A DNA stretch of 64,000 nucleotides, taken from assembly GCA_029204225.1 (NCBI GenBank), contig CM055097.1:48506052-48570051 (forward strand). The letters are read 5' to 3'. Each line of letters opens with the position of its first letter. Within the stretch, counting starts at the first letter, position 1. Both the position numbers and the translations under genes were made by a program. Origin of the DNA: Diphasiastrum complanatum. Its lineage: Eukaryota; Streptophyta; Lycopodiopsida; Lycopodiales; Lycopodiaceae. The notes under the pieces were generated by a model. It did no database searches, was not told the DNA's origin, and saw only the letters and a list, made by a program, of their open reading frames with translations. Below are positions 1 through 10,304 of the stretch, piece by piece.

Positions 1-678
1 TCAAAAGGCGCTAAAAAAGCCTTTGAACCTTGTTACCTTTGTTTTGAGCAACTTCCATGTTTTTACTTGTGCCTCTTTTGATTATACTTTGTAGTTTTGG
101 TTATGACCTAGCTTCCTCAACTTTATAGAATATCTTTTTCTTTTGTAGCATTGGGGGCAAAATTTTTGTTAATTGGGGAGTGTGACATAGATACAATAGT
201 TTTAGAGTTTATTGGCCTAGAACTCATTTTCCTTCGCAAGCTAGCGATTAACTTATTCACAAGATAGGCTGTGTCATAGTAACCAATGGGCTGTTTCAAG
301 TTACATTTGGAACATTCATTACTTTTATTCATAAGGTAAGTTGGAGCTCTAGAGGAGTGCACTATTTTTTGAGAACATTGTTCCTCTTCTTTTGCACTTC
401 CCTTTCAAATTAGAAGTCAAGACATTCATTTGGTAGCTTATGATCTGAATAACTCGTGTTCTTTCTGGAAGACTCATAGCTCTTCCTTGCAGGGGACTAG
501 TATTGACTCTCAGGAAGCTATTCTCTTCATCTTTTATGATCAATTTGTGCTTAATGTGATGCTAAACCTGTGATCGACTTCATAACAAAACTCCTAACTC
601 ATTGGCTCTAGATAAGGTTCAGAAGTCAACTTTTATTCTATAATAGTTTCCTTGAAGGTTCCCTTCAGGGCCTCCAAA
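1..678. other. Stretch without recognisable gene
   Basis: No protein motif, LTR boundary or RNA gene was recognised here. It lies 3' of the minus-strand gypsy integrase fragment, so it may hold decayed 3' pol or LTR sequence, but I see no polypurine tract or chromodomain to prove that. Confidence 0.4.
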
Positions 679-1070
679 CTAGAATATAGGCTCTTTACTT
701 GCCTTAGAATCTTTCGGAATTCTAAGATATACCCAATCTCCAACTTGAAAGTACCGAGGCAATCCTTTCAAATTAGCAAAATGTCTGACCCAATCCTGGG
801 CACTCTGTACATTTCCCCTTGGTAACTGTAGCATCTCATGCATTTCCCACGAGAAATTGGCCACTTTCTGAACTTTGATCGTCTTGGTTTCAACCGTTAT
901 CGGAGATCTAGGCTGAAATCCATACATAAGCATAAACGGGCTATATCCAGTAGCCGAATGCTTACTACTATTATAAGCAAACTCAATCAATGGAAGGTAC
1001 CTCTCCCAATGAGATTGCCATCAAGAGACATATGCTCAAAGCATCTGTTCTTTTTACCACTAACGTTACC
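679..1070 (-). pseudogene. Ty3/gypsy integrase C-terminal fragment
   Basis: The minus strand reads the conserved end of the plant gypsy integrase catalytic region (RYLPLIEFAYNSSKHSATGY, then PFMLMYGFQPRSP) followed by the QVGDWVYLRIPKDS segment that opens the C-terminal DNA-binding part. In the family this enzyme inserts retrotransposon cDNA into the chromosome. Two in-frame stops sit just upstream, in the part reading QML-stop-AYVS-stop-WQSHWE (about 1025-1060), and no HHCC zinc finger or first catalytic Asp is recognisable. It is a dead fragment, not a host gene. The sequence continues to about 1790 as non-coding relic. Confidence 0.85.
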
Positions 1071-1790
1071 CTCTCTTGAAAGTCAAATACAAACTGGAAT
1101 CTGAACTATGATTCACCAATCACAATTCACCAGATTGCCTATGTTTCCCAACTAGTTTATGCATGCAAATAAACTTTGTCCAATGAACACATACTGGATC
1201 CACAGAGGATTAAGAACTTGTGCATAATAAAACATGATCCCACTATGATTCACTACATAGCATATCTCCACAGATCTTACCCAATCTACATACATTACAT
1301 ATCTAAATGAGAATACTATAGCCTAGTTAACCCAAGAGAGTATATCTCTCAAAAAGTGCTATTTCATTGAATATGAAACCAAAATCTCAATCGGAGATAA
1401 TTTCAAAAGAATATATCGTTAAGAGGGAATTTCTTTCATTGCATCAACTTCTTATGGACCCTAGTTCTCACTAAGATCAAGTTGATCAAAAAAACAATTC
1501 TAGTCCTGATACCAATCAATCGGATTCGTAATTAGTGACTTTTTATCCGTACAAGAATGGTTTCTAAATTTTAGCACCATACATCTTCTAACTGGATTCA
1601 TTCTAACAATCCTCAAAAGATTCCAACAGTATTCAAAAATATCCTATCAATCATGATTCTAAAATAGGTCTTCAATCTATACATATTACGGATTCCGCCT
1701 GGAATCAATGTTCTAGATGTTTTAGGTAACTGTTCTATCACCCTACTTCTCCCCTAGACACATATCTCAAATGAGATTCTCGTCCAACTT
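1071..1790 (-). mobile_element. Decayed Ty3/gypsy relic
   Basis: No frame is open. Read on the minus strand, about 1140-1400 aligns by eye with plus-strand 17270-17520; both carry a run like CTTAATC..TGTGGATC..TATGTGTT followed by TAAACTAGT. This ties the fragment to the same gypsy family as the 14.7-19.4 kb element. The match is patchy and was not computed. Confidence 0.5.
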
Positions 1791-2872
1791 GTGACCCGTT
1801 GTGTGCTGATTTTTCTAATTTTGGTGGTGCATTTCACTCCTCAACTATGCTTTATGATTAGGTTTTGAGCAACCGAAAGTGGTGAATTATAATCTTCGAC
1901 ATGATGGAATCCACCCACAGAGTCTTATCCAATCAACTGCATCACATAGTGCAGATCAAACGCTATCACGTCCTAGCTCACTTCATCAATCCAAAAGTTG
2001 TATGTCACATGCACAAATATTAGCTTTCATACATTTGTACAAAAAGCAACGTACTAAATTTCTATCACTTCTCTAGAGTTAAGTGTAGAATCTAGACTCA
2101 ATCATGATGAAGGCTAGAATTGAAGAGCAAAGCCAATCAAATGAATGCCCTAGGTTCTTATGGAAAATTCACAAGAGCATTTTTTCAGTGCAGAGTGAAA
2201 AAACAATCAAGCTTGCAAGCTATCTTCAAATGCCAAAATGCCCCATAGTTCATGATCAATGATGGGTCAACTTACAAAGGCATAATATGATGCTCTTTGC
2301 TCTCCACTTCCCACATATTGTAAAGATGGCAAAACCTATCCTCCCTAAGTACCCCTAAATTTGAGGATCTCAATTTGAACTAATTTGAGAAGAATTATGT
2401 AAAGACCAGCAAAACCTTGTTGTAGAACACAATGCAGGTTGTTTAACTCCTCTTACGCACATCACTTCATACTTCTCCATCAATCAGGGACAAGTAAGAC
2501 ACAAACCAGGAGAAGAATATATTGCAGCCCCCATGCCGACAGCATAAACTGACTACAAGAATGCTCCCAAAACGAGCCACCAAGGCCTCTCATCTTTCGA
2601 GTCACAGGTGAAGTTATGGACAACTGGACAACTGGCCTACTGGGCCTATACCTCACACATTTATGGCATGGACTGTGAGTAGACATGTATTTACTAATTA
2701 GTGGACATTTGTATTTTTTGTAACACGGTTATTTTATTCATGTGCAGGCCTAAAAGGCCTTTCCTTAATCATTTACATTTAAGACTGGCCAAAGAACCTA
2801 CTCTTATTGACTTATTATGTGGAGTAGGGTCCCTCTAGAAGGGTGCACTATTTTTCTTCCAAAAGTCCTGGC
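1791..2872. other. Stretch without recognisable gene
   Basis: Short open frames only (for example 1879-2076 plus and 2480-2686 minus), with no domain similarity I recognise. Nothing here supports a gene. Confidence 0.4.
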
Positions 2873-2948
2873 TCGCTTCGGTAACAGCTTACTAAGAGTA
2901 TAAGCGCGCTTCGCTTCGGTAACAGCTTACTAAAAGTATAAGCGCGCT
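2873..2948. repeat. 38-bp tandem duplication (2 copies)
   Basis: Two head-to-tail 38-bp units (2873-2910 and 2911-2948) start TCGCTTCGGTAACAGC and end AAGCGCGCT. They differ at one position (G at 2896, A at 2934), so the duplication is recent or conserved. Confidence 0.95.
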
Positions 2949-3103
2949 AGTCCTCTTAACGAAATACCAAAAAACATGGTAAGAGATCCATAAAAATGAT
3001 CAACCCTGACTTGTAAGGTGCCAATGGAAGAATGTTGAGATGACACCGCAAGAAAAGCATGCTGACTTTCCTTTTTTCTTTGGTCAGAATTGAGGTGTAA
3101 GTT

Positions 3104-3503
3104 CTTACTTCAGTTTTCTCAGGACAGTAAACTGAAAGCAAAGTTCTTCGGAAGGTAGCTGGTTGGGCAAGGTTAACTACTTGACAAAGACTGAGTGAAT
3201 GACCTTCCAGGATTCTGATATGCTAAAGATTCTGATGATATGATATCGAAATTGTATCTTCTTGCAAAAAATTGCAAAAAAAAAAGAACAATTACATCTG
3301 GTGACATCTTACGTCAGTTTTCTCAGGACAGTGAACTGAAAGCAAAGTACTTCGGAAGGTAGCTGGGCAAGGTTAATTACTTAACAAAGACTGAGTGAAT
3401 GACCTTCCAGGATTCTGATATCCTAAAGATTCTAATATTCTGATATCGAAATTGTATCTTTTTGCAAAATTTTGCAAAAAAAGTTGAACAATTATTACAT
3501 CTG
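3104..3503. repeat. ~195-bp direct duplication (2 copies)
   Basis: Unit 1 (3104-3300) and unit 2 (3308-3503) both contain TCAGTTTTCTCAGGACAGT, GACTGAGTGAATGACCTTCC and GATATCGAAATTGTATCTT in the same order, with several substitutions and small indels. The units almost touch. I see no coding content or terminal structure typical of a transposon. Confidence 0.9.
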
Positions 3504-4288
3504 CGTTCTGAAAAAAAAGAAATTTGGGTCATGTTCCGAAACGGAACGGGCAAGCATGTCTCCAACTATTATGATTGTGTACAGTTTCTGGTACAATAAA
3601 TGCTAAAGGTTCTTCTTCATCTCTCTCTCAATCTACATCCAGAATCCTCTCAAGACTCGAACCAGCATTACCTCGTTCTTCCAAGGAAACTATTATCATA
3701 ACATGAACTTTAAGAAATCTCCAAAATTGTCACATGCACATGCCCAAGTTGAACGCATATGAGGCAAAGCTCCACTGGATCCTTTTCTACTATGGCCATA
3801 GAGTGCACCTCAATCAACTCCCTTCATCCTGTTGTCCTCCAATGATTGAGGATACTTGATTCTTGACCCGATTAAGTACAAGATAAACAGTCTATGAGGG
3901 ACATTCAAAGTTGCCAGTGCCTCCTGTAGATCAACTTAACATTATAAATGATCTAGAATTGTATAACCATATCAGCTGCATTATAGAAGCTGCTAGAACT
4001 GTTTCAGGTTTAATGATCATTCCCCTTTCCTTTTCTTTCTCCTTTCGTGTCATGAATTTGTAAATATTCATCACATGTATCTTAAATTGAAAATTTTCAT
4101 CACATGCATTCTGTGATTCAATCTTGTGTTGAAACATTATGTATGCTACTATAAACATTCATCGCATGATCTTATTTGTGAATTCAATTTCCTGCTCACA
4201 GGAAAACATTTGTTTCTATCAGAAGAAATTGAAATGAACTCGAAATAGGAAGCGATTTGAATATAAAGGAGAACTAAGGAAATGGTAC
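3504..4288. other. Non-coding stretch downstream of SDR exon remnant
   Basis: I looked on the minus strand for a second SDR exon (the family continues after TGGxxGIG with K-A-L-x-x-A-L-A and an acidic VVD motif). Only a weak EALATLN-like run near 3900-3930 was found, not enough to call an exon. Otherwise AT-rich sequence with nothing recognised. Confidence 0.4.
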
Positions 4289-4343
4289 CAATTCCAGAAC
4301 CCCCTCCTGTCACAAGTGCAGCATGTTCTGGTCCAACCTTCAT
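4289..4343 (-). pseudogene. Short-chain dehydrogenase (SDR) first-exon fragment
   Basis: An ATG at 4343 starts a frame reading MKVGPEHAALVTGGGSGIG on the minus strand. The TGGGSGIG run is the glycine-rich NAD(P)-binding TGxxxGxG motif of classical SDR oxidoreductases, at the expected distance from the N terminus. The start resembles plant SDRs annotated as 15-hydroxyprostaglandin dehydrogenase-like (established family knowledge, from memory). After the GIG codons a GT (4288-4287) could be a splice donor, although GTACCA is a poor match. No YxxxK active site or second exon follows within about 700 bp, so this is a truncated gene or first exon of a broken one. A CT/GA microsatellite lies just upstream, as in many plant 5' leaders. 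Confidence 0.5.
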
Positions 4344-4383
4344 GTTTGAATGCAGCAGCAGGCAAGCACACCCTCCTCTTTCT

Positions 4384-4401
4384 TTCCTTCCTTCCTTCCT
4401 T

Positions 4402-4450
<49 letters not shown>
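4384..4450. repeat. (TTCC)n/(TC)n microsatellite
   Basis: About four TTCC units run into a long pure TC tract. On the minus strand it is a GA tract immediately 5' of the SDR-like start codon, so it would lie in that gene's leader. Open frames through it encode only RE or SL repeats and are artefacts. Confidence 0.95.
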
Positions 4451-4455
<5 letters not shown>

Positions 4456-4584
4456 CGCTCCTCTGATACGTGCTTCTCTGCTTTCCTCGTTTTGCCGATT
4501 CTCGGCTCCCTAGCTGTTAAGGGCCTCGGTGGCATATTATATTTTACGGCCGTGCACTTGGATGGTAGCCACGCGTCAATTTAA

Positions 4585-4590
4585 CACGTG
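4585..4590. promoter_or_regulatory. G-box (CACGTG)
   Basis: A palindromic CACGTG core lies within AACACGTGTGA, about 240 bp upstream of the minus-strand SDR-like ATG. G-boxes bind plant bZIP and bHLH factors. With a single copy and no proven gene, function is inference. Confidence 0.3.
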
Positions 4591-4781
4591 TGATATTTTC
4601 AATGGTTGATCTACAAGACGTGGCAAAATCTCTATGCATGTGAGGATATGCAATGGTGGCGAGGTTAAAATACGAGTGTGCCAATTGTGGAGAGGTCAAA
4701 GCAATTAAGACTCGGGCTGCATGGCACCAGATTGAGGAATCGTCGCCCAAAAAAAGTGCGGACAATTAGCATGTGGACTAT

Positions 4782-4801
4782 GGGGGGGGGGGGGGGGGGG
4801 G
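4782..4801. repeat. G20 homopolymer
   Basis: An uninterrupted run of 20 G on the plus strand, 30 bp before a MITE. It could form a quadruplex; the length is also a common place for assembly error. Confidence 0.95.
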
Positions 4802-4831
4802 TTGGGACGTTCCTCCTCACTCCCCAGCTTA

Positions 4832-5056
4832 GAGCGTGTCCCCATGGAGAGGAAACACATACCTTTTCCTTTGATATGGATATATCTTGTATCCCTCTGA
4901 AAACTTCAAAAACCTTTTGGTGAGTACGGATCTTTTGTCCTTGTATGTTCCAGTGAGTAGTGGTTTTAGAGGGCCTTACCCTCTAAAACCACTACTTATC
5001 GAAATAGTAAACTTGGTTTTGTCTGGTCTTGATCTATGTTCCATGGGGACATGCTC
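4832..5056. mobile_element. Tourist-like MITE (PIF/Harbinger type)
   Basis: A 225-bp non-coding element has terminal inverted repeats: left GAGCGTGTCCCCATGGA (4832-4848), right complement GAGCATGTCCCCATGGA, 16 of 17 matching. It is flanked by TTA at 4829-4831 and 5057-5059, the 3-bp TWA-type target duplication typical of PIF/Harbinger elements. Inside, 4956-4973 and 4979-4996 form a perfect 18-bp inverted repeat with a 5-nt loop. It has no transposase, so it is a non-autonomous element. Confidence 0.8.
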
Positions 5057-5059
5057 TTA

Positions 5060-7042
5060 GGGTTGCTGGAGATTCGTTTGGACCTTGCCCTAGTATTTGG
5101 GCCAATGCTTGGCATTTTGAGGTCGCATGTTTGAGGCATGGCTGCCACCATTGACTCAACCACCCATTCCCATTTTAAAAAAGAGTAGAGAAAGACAAAA
5201 ATACTAAGGGGGAGATGTGAAGTACATAAATGAGTGGTTGGGGCAGTGTTACGTCCAAAGGCAAGCATGCCGCTAAGCCCCATCGGACATTTGCAAGTTG
5301 CAATGTATGTCAAAGGCCTATTCACTTTTCAAATAAAGTCAAAAAAAAATCACAAAATGTCATTCTAAAGGTGATTGATATATCGCAAGAATCTTCATTG
5401 AGATTGTTGAAAACTAATAGAAAAACTGCATTTTTAAAAATTAAGAATATTAAAGAAAATTCATTTTAATGCTCAAGCTGGCCTATGAGTGACAACTCAG
5501 CTTTTAGCAAATCATCACAATAGCCTACCACAATCGGGTCAAAGCTAAAGATTAAAGTTCTAATCTAAAAGTTAAACTTCATATGATGTAAAAAATTTAG
5601 AGTTTTCCTCCAAAAATTACATAGGATTGTGTTTAGAGAGAGTAAGATCCTTTCAATCTTGAAAGATCTTTCAAATCTACATGCCATATAAAAGTCGGAA
5701 GTAAAATAATCCTTTTTAATTTGAAAGGTGGGAGTGCACGTCAAGTTTCAAGCCTACATGTGGTATATCAAACCATGAGAGGATGCACTTTCTAGACGTC
5801 TCAAAAGCTCTAGAAAAAAGGTCATTCTGAATTTGAGGATCATGGGGATGTGTGGGCTCAAAACCAACACAACTATACTCACCAAATAATGAGCAATCTG
5901 ATGAGTGGAGATCATCCGTGACTTTTTGTCATATCCATCCACAATGCTATGTCGTTATTTACAAGTACCATGAGCCATGTTGTCCATTTTAGAATTTGAT
6001 GTCCGTGAAGCATCGATGCCTAGTCCCAACCTCAAATTTCAAGAAATATTGACCACATCTTTTCAATGTGCATTCTTGTCACATTGTCAAATATTATTCT
6101 CATAATGAACTCATTTGATTTGTTCTTGAAATGTCACTACTAATGATGTGTTGAATTTGAGGTATTATGGGCATATGGCCCAATAATTTTGATTGAAATT
6201 TGATCTCCTTGTCTATCATCTTTGTAGTGACGTTGTTCCCACTTTAGATATGCACTTCAATATTCATGCACGTTGTTACACAATATCCAATCATTTGAGC
6301 ATGTGTGGTAAGGATTATGGTCTGTGCGAATCAATTGCATAACTTCTTTAACATGAACACGTGATTTGAAGATGGTATTTGTAGTAATCTATACATAATG
6401 GATATATAATGGTTACACAATGGTTATAAACAAATATACATCAATGACAATAATAAATTTACATCACAACATTCAAAATCGTGTTCATGGCATCTGAAGT
6501 AAGTTCAATGGTGTAATTACTTAGAAAAAGCATTGACGCTTCGATCACTCCATCTATAGACCTTTTGAAAATTCAACAAACACGCCACTAATCTTAGACC
6601 TTTCCCCCTTCATACAAAAAATTTCATGCTTCATTTATGACATGAATTTCATTCAATGTCATGATTCTTGTGTCATCGTTATCTTTATGACTTTCCATGT
6701 CAACTAACTAGTTTGAAAAACAAAACTATTCAACCACATGCAAACACAATAGATATTGACAATTGTTTGGAAGAAGAACATTCTATGGAAGAATTTTCAC
6801 TCTTTTTATACTTATGAGACGAGGCTAAGTCATAGAGATGATGTACGTCATGACTATTCACCAAACATGGTGGAATCGAGACCCATCAAAGTTATCTTCA
6901 TCTTCATCATTCTAAAAATATTCGTGTCAAAAACTTATAGCTACTATATTTTTTATTTCAAATTTTAAGCCTTCTCCACTTATAATACAAAATGTCTAGA
7001 ATTTAGAACACTGCAATGGCCACTTACCCACAAAAAGTGTTT
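5060..7042. other. AT-rich stretch without recognisable gene
   Basis: No conserved domain was recognised in any frame. A minus-strand run around 5110-5165 (GGTTGAGTCAATGG... toward ATGCGACC) faintly resembles tRNA box A/B spacing but is too weak to call. The remainder is AT-rich with scattered stops. Confidence 0.4.
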
Positions 7043-7278
7043 ATATTTTTGGAGGCTGTGTTTTTTTTACCATTTTTTTAAACCTATTTAGCTTTTCCTT
7101 TTGCAAATGGGTGACTTTTTTGCCGGCAAAGCGTGACATTTGTTACGACACCTCACACATTCTCTCTCTATAATAGTATAAATGTCATGCTTTTGCCGGC
7201 AAAAAAGTCACCCATTTGCAAAAGGAAAAGCTAAATAGGTTTTTAACAAATGGTAAAAAAAACACAGCCTCCAAAATA
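7043..7278. mobile_element. Long-TIR foldback MITE
   Basis: Two arms of about 93-96 bp (about 7043-7135 and 7183-7278) are near-perfect inverted repeats. Both contain GGAGGCTGTG, CCTATTTAGCTTTTCC, TTTTGCAAATGGGTGAC and TTTTTTGCCGGCAAA in one orientation or the other. The loop is about 45 bp. There is no coding capacity. The structure fits a foldback MITE; I could not fix a target-site duplication, so the superfamily is open. Confidence 0.8.
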
Positions 7279-8577
7279 TCACACAGTGTCACACGCATAT
7301 ATACATACATACATACCATATCAACAAAAAGTTTATCTGTAGAGCATGTTGTAATACCATATTACATGTCATCTTTTGCAAATATCATCATACTTTACTC
7401 AAGTTTGTTCTAATGAAGATTTATATTGAAGATGAAGACCTATATTTGAAGATATATCTAAAAGAAGCATATTACACATCTATTATAGGGAAGATCATAT
7501 TTATTTATTCAAGTAGATGATATTTGAAGATTTAAAAATGAGTCAACTTAAGGGTGAACTTACATTGAAGGCAAATGACATTATGAAAAAATGAACTTTA
7601 TAAGTCAAATTTGAAAGACACAGACTTAACTGATGAATCGACTCGAATAAACGATGTACTTGACCAATCACCCATATTTGCAACTCTCCTAAATGTCATG
7701 AATCTATCACATGTTAAATTCTTTTTAAATAAGAATTACATGGCAGATTGACACCTGAACTAATGTCCATGTGTCATAACTACATTAGATTACATCAAAC
7801 AGAGACATTTTATTTGAAGCGATACACCTATTCACTAAGGATTTATCTATCTACTCGTTGCCTATCTATATGTCCTCTATTCAAACACTAGCTTATTATC
7901 ATGTTTTTCACATTCTTGGTATTTGCTCTGCCTTTGATCGTGCTAGTATTTCTACAGTTGCACATTAGAAGAGATACTATGATTGTCGAACCGATCAGTG
8001 TTCTAGTTCTTACAACACTATGAGTGAATAATTTTGAATGAACTAAGTAGTATTTGATTGACTAGATTCAAATTTAGCTGCTTTCTATTGGAAAATTTGA
8101 GTATGACAACTGACATCTTATTTTGAAGTGAATGGAATCACTTTTCTATTAGAAATCTAAATCGTTGTTTTGAATACTTTGATGACGTATGATATTCCAA
8201 GTATTAAGAGATAATATCAAAGTCTTAGTACCAAGTTAAGGAGAGATTTATTGGTAAAAATAGAACTTAAACAATTTCTTTAAGCAGTAGTCACTTATTC
8301 AACATAATAAGAAGACCGTTGTTGAGAATTGTTCGTATCTCATAATTCTACAAAAATAGTTCAATAAGAAGTTATATTTTTAATTGAACTTATTGTCAAC
8401 AAACACATATAATGACTTAGTGTACTGTCTACCAACCAGTTTTTTACTCGTGAATTCATAAAAGACACTTAAACTTCGATATTTGCAGTACACTATCTCT
8501 TTGGGAAACAATAACTCCTTCTATTGCATATATCCATTGAATCTAAAATTTATATGCAATGACATGTGCTAACCTTT
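7279..8577. other. Probable 5' LTR and flank of a gypsy element
   Basis: No genes were recognised. A tRNA-Asp-like primer binding site follows at 8578, so the end of this stretch should hold the 5' LTR of the plus-strand gypsy whose gag begins near 8.8 kb. I could not place the LTR start or find its partner. Confidence 0.35.
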
Positions 8578-8595
8578 TGGCATTGTTGCTAGGGA
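8578..8595 (+). other. Primer binding site (tRNA-Asp-like)
   Basis: TGGCATTGTTGCTAGGGA matches the Athila/Tat-type PBS TGGCGCCGTTGCCGGGGA at 14 of 18 positions. It sits about 200 bp upstream of a gypsy-type gag on the same strand, the expected position. The mismatches fit C-to-T and G-to-A decay. Confidence 0.55.
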
Positions 8596-8779
8596 TAGGT
8601 GCTATTGCGAATTGAAGTTGAAGAAATATCTTTTCAAAAATGAATGTCAAATGTTGAAAGACAAAATAAAGCAAGAGTTAGTAGAGAAAGGCAAATCTAA
8701 GCTAGAGTCAGAGAGTTAATGAACTCAAAAAAAATATTAGAAGTGATTACATGAGAGTCCACTAAGTGAACATTTAAAG

Positions 8780-9238
8780 TTGAGCATTGTACAAGTTTTG
8801 GTTTCTACCTCTATGCATTTATATAATTTGTTGTCTGAAATTCCATTACAATATATGGAGGCAGCACTACGAGTAACTTCAGGTTCCAAAATTAAGTGTC
8901 ATTATTTTAAAGAATCGTCATCTGATGAGTTTGAAAACTATGTGTCACAATTTGAATTATTTGCAACATCTAACAATAAAGGTATTGAAGTGGTTAAGCT
9001 AAAAATCTTTCTTGGTTTGCTACAAAAGCAAGGATGCATATGGTTCAGCCAATTGAACCTAAATGATTTTGCTACTTGGGCTCAATTTAAACAAGCATTT
9101 TTCACTCAATTCCAAGATATTGGATATACCACCCGAGTGATGGCTAGACTAACTTTTGTTCCCAAAAAAAAAAATTCATTGCAAAGATATACACAAAAGG
9201 TAGATAACATTATTTGTAAACTAGTGGTGTGTATCTAG
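8780..9238 (+). pseudogene. Ty3/gypsy gag (capsid) fragment
   Basis: About 150 residues of a retrotransposon Gag: a helix-rich region with FLGLLQKQGCIWFSQL and then ATWAQFKQAFFTQFQ, the layout of the Retrotrans_gag family (hydrophobic-rich 'A..W...L' then 'W..F...F...F'). In the family Gag builds the virus-like particle that packages element RNA. No ATG stands at the beginning of the open frame (it opens with TTG), and it ends at a stop while Gag normally continues to a zinc knuckle. The knuckle at about 10.0 kb probably belongs to the same broken gene. Confidence 0.75.
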
Positions 9239-9390
9239 TTGCTATGCAAAATGAGTGGTTTCTTGCAAGATTACCGATCAAGATTGATCGTTACTGCAAT
9301 CAAGGATCTATGATTACTTTAGAGGAAGTAATCTAAACGGCAAACAACTATGATACGTCAAAGTTTGCAAGAAAGAAGAGAGCCATTTAT

Positions 9391-9435
9391 AACACACACA
9401 CACACACACACACCACCCCACCCCACCCCACCCCA
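9391..9435. repeat. (CA)n followed by (CACCC)n
   Basis: About 11 CA dinucleotides (9392-9413) run into CACCC-type pentamers. The tract interrupts the gag reading region. Confidence 0.95.
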
Positions 9436-9910
9436 CTCCACCCAAAAAAAGACACCATCAAAATTGCTTGACTCTTTAGATGTTGACAGTACTTCTACCT
9501 TTGATACTAGTTCAAGTTCCGACAGTGAAGATTCTGAATTTGGAAGCTATGAATCTTAATGAGATCATTAAAAAGAGAAGAGAATGCAAAGAAGATTAAG
9601 AGTCATGATATTCAACCAAAATTAGAAAAGACTTGAAAGAAAAATATTGCTTATTTAACAAAACAGATGTATGATTTGAAGGTTCTAATTTTCAAAATCT
9701 CTGATAAGCACCCAAAAAAAAAAAAAAAAACGCCAACCACAAATGCAAGTATTTGGTGTACCATATGTGATTCAACAAGATACTCACATAAAAAATGAAC
9801 AGTGTTGTAGGTGTCAAATTATAATCAGAAGTCTGGTGAAGTTCTATATTTTATGAAAATAAATATGAGGATGCCTATTTATTTATACATACAAGTAGGA
9901 TCATCTCATT

Positions 9911-10231
9911 TTGAACAACAACAAATATATAGAAGTGCATTGCACCAAAGAGATTTGTTCTTGCACAACCAATGACTTCTTTGCAGTCGGTACGTGTTAC
10001 AATTGTGGTGCACCAAGGCATAATTCACCAAAGTGCCTTGAGCCTTGCAAACAAATTGGCTATGAACCTTTATGTTCTTACTATCTTTGTGAACGGCATA
10101 TCAACACTGAATATTTGAAGACTCATAAGTTGAAGGTTTTAGTCAAATATGTGACACTTGCAGTAGTAGAACTAGAAGTTATATTGAAACAAGCTGATGT
10201 TATGGTACAAAGAGTAGAAATGACTCAATAA
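9911..10231 (+). pseudogene. Gag zinc-knuckle fragment
   Basis: The frame contains CYNCGAPRHNSPKC, a perfect CX2CX4HX4C retroviral-type zinc knuckle, followed by a second Cys/His-rich stretch (CKQIGYEPLCSYYLCERH). Knuckles bind element RNA during packaging. The position, about 750 bp after the gypsy capsid segment on the same strand, suggests the end of that gag, although copia elements also carry knuckles. Stops separate it from the capsid segment. Confidence 0.6.
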
Positions 10232-10293
10232 AGGCTTTTCCCAACCATCTGATTCAAATGACTCAATAAAGCCTTTTCCCAACCATCTGATTC
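10218..10293. repeat. 38-bp tandem duplication at a gag junction
   Basis: Units 10218-10255 and 10256-10293 both read AAATGACTCAATAAAG, then CTTTTCCCAACCATCTGATTC, with one mismatch (G or C). They lie exactly where the gypsy-like gag ends and copia sequence begins. Confidence 0.95.
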
Positions 10294-10304
10294 ATATTGG
10301 CCCA

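Noticed and set aside
4289-4343. A complete SDR gene
   Set aside because: Only the N-terminal glycine motif is present; no YxxxK or later exons were found within reach.
5100-5170. Second SINE near the Tourist-like MITE
   Set aside because: The box-like motifs are too degenerate and no target duplication or tail was seen.
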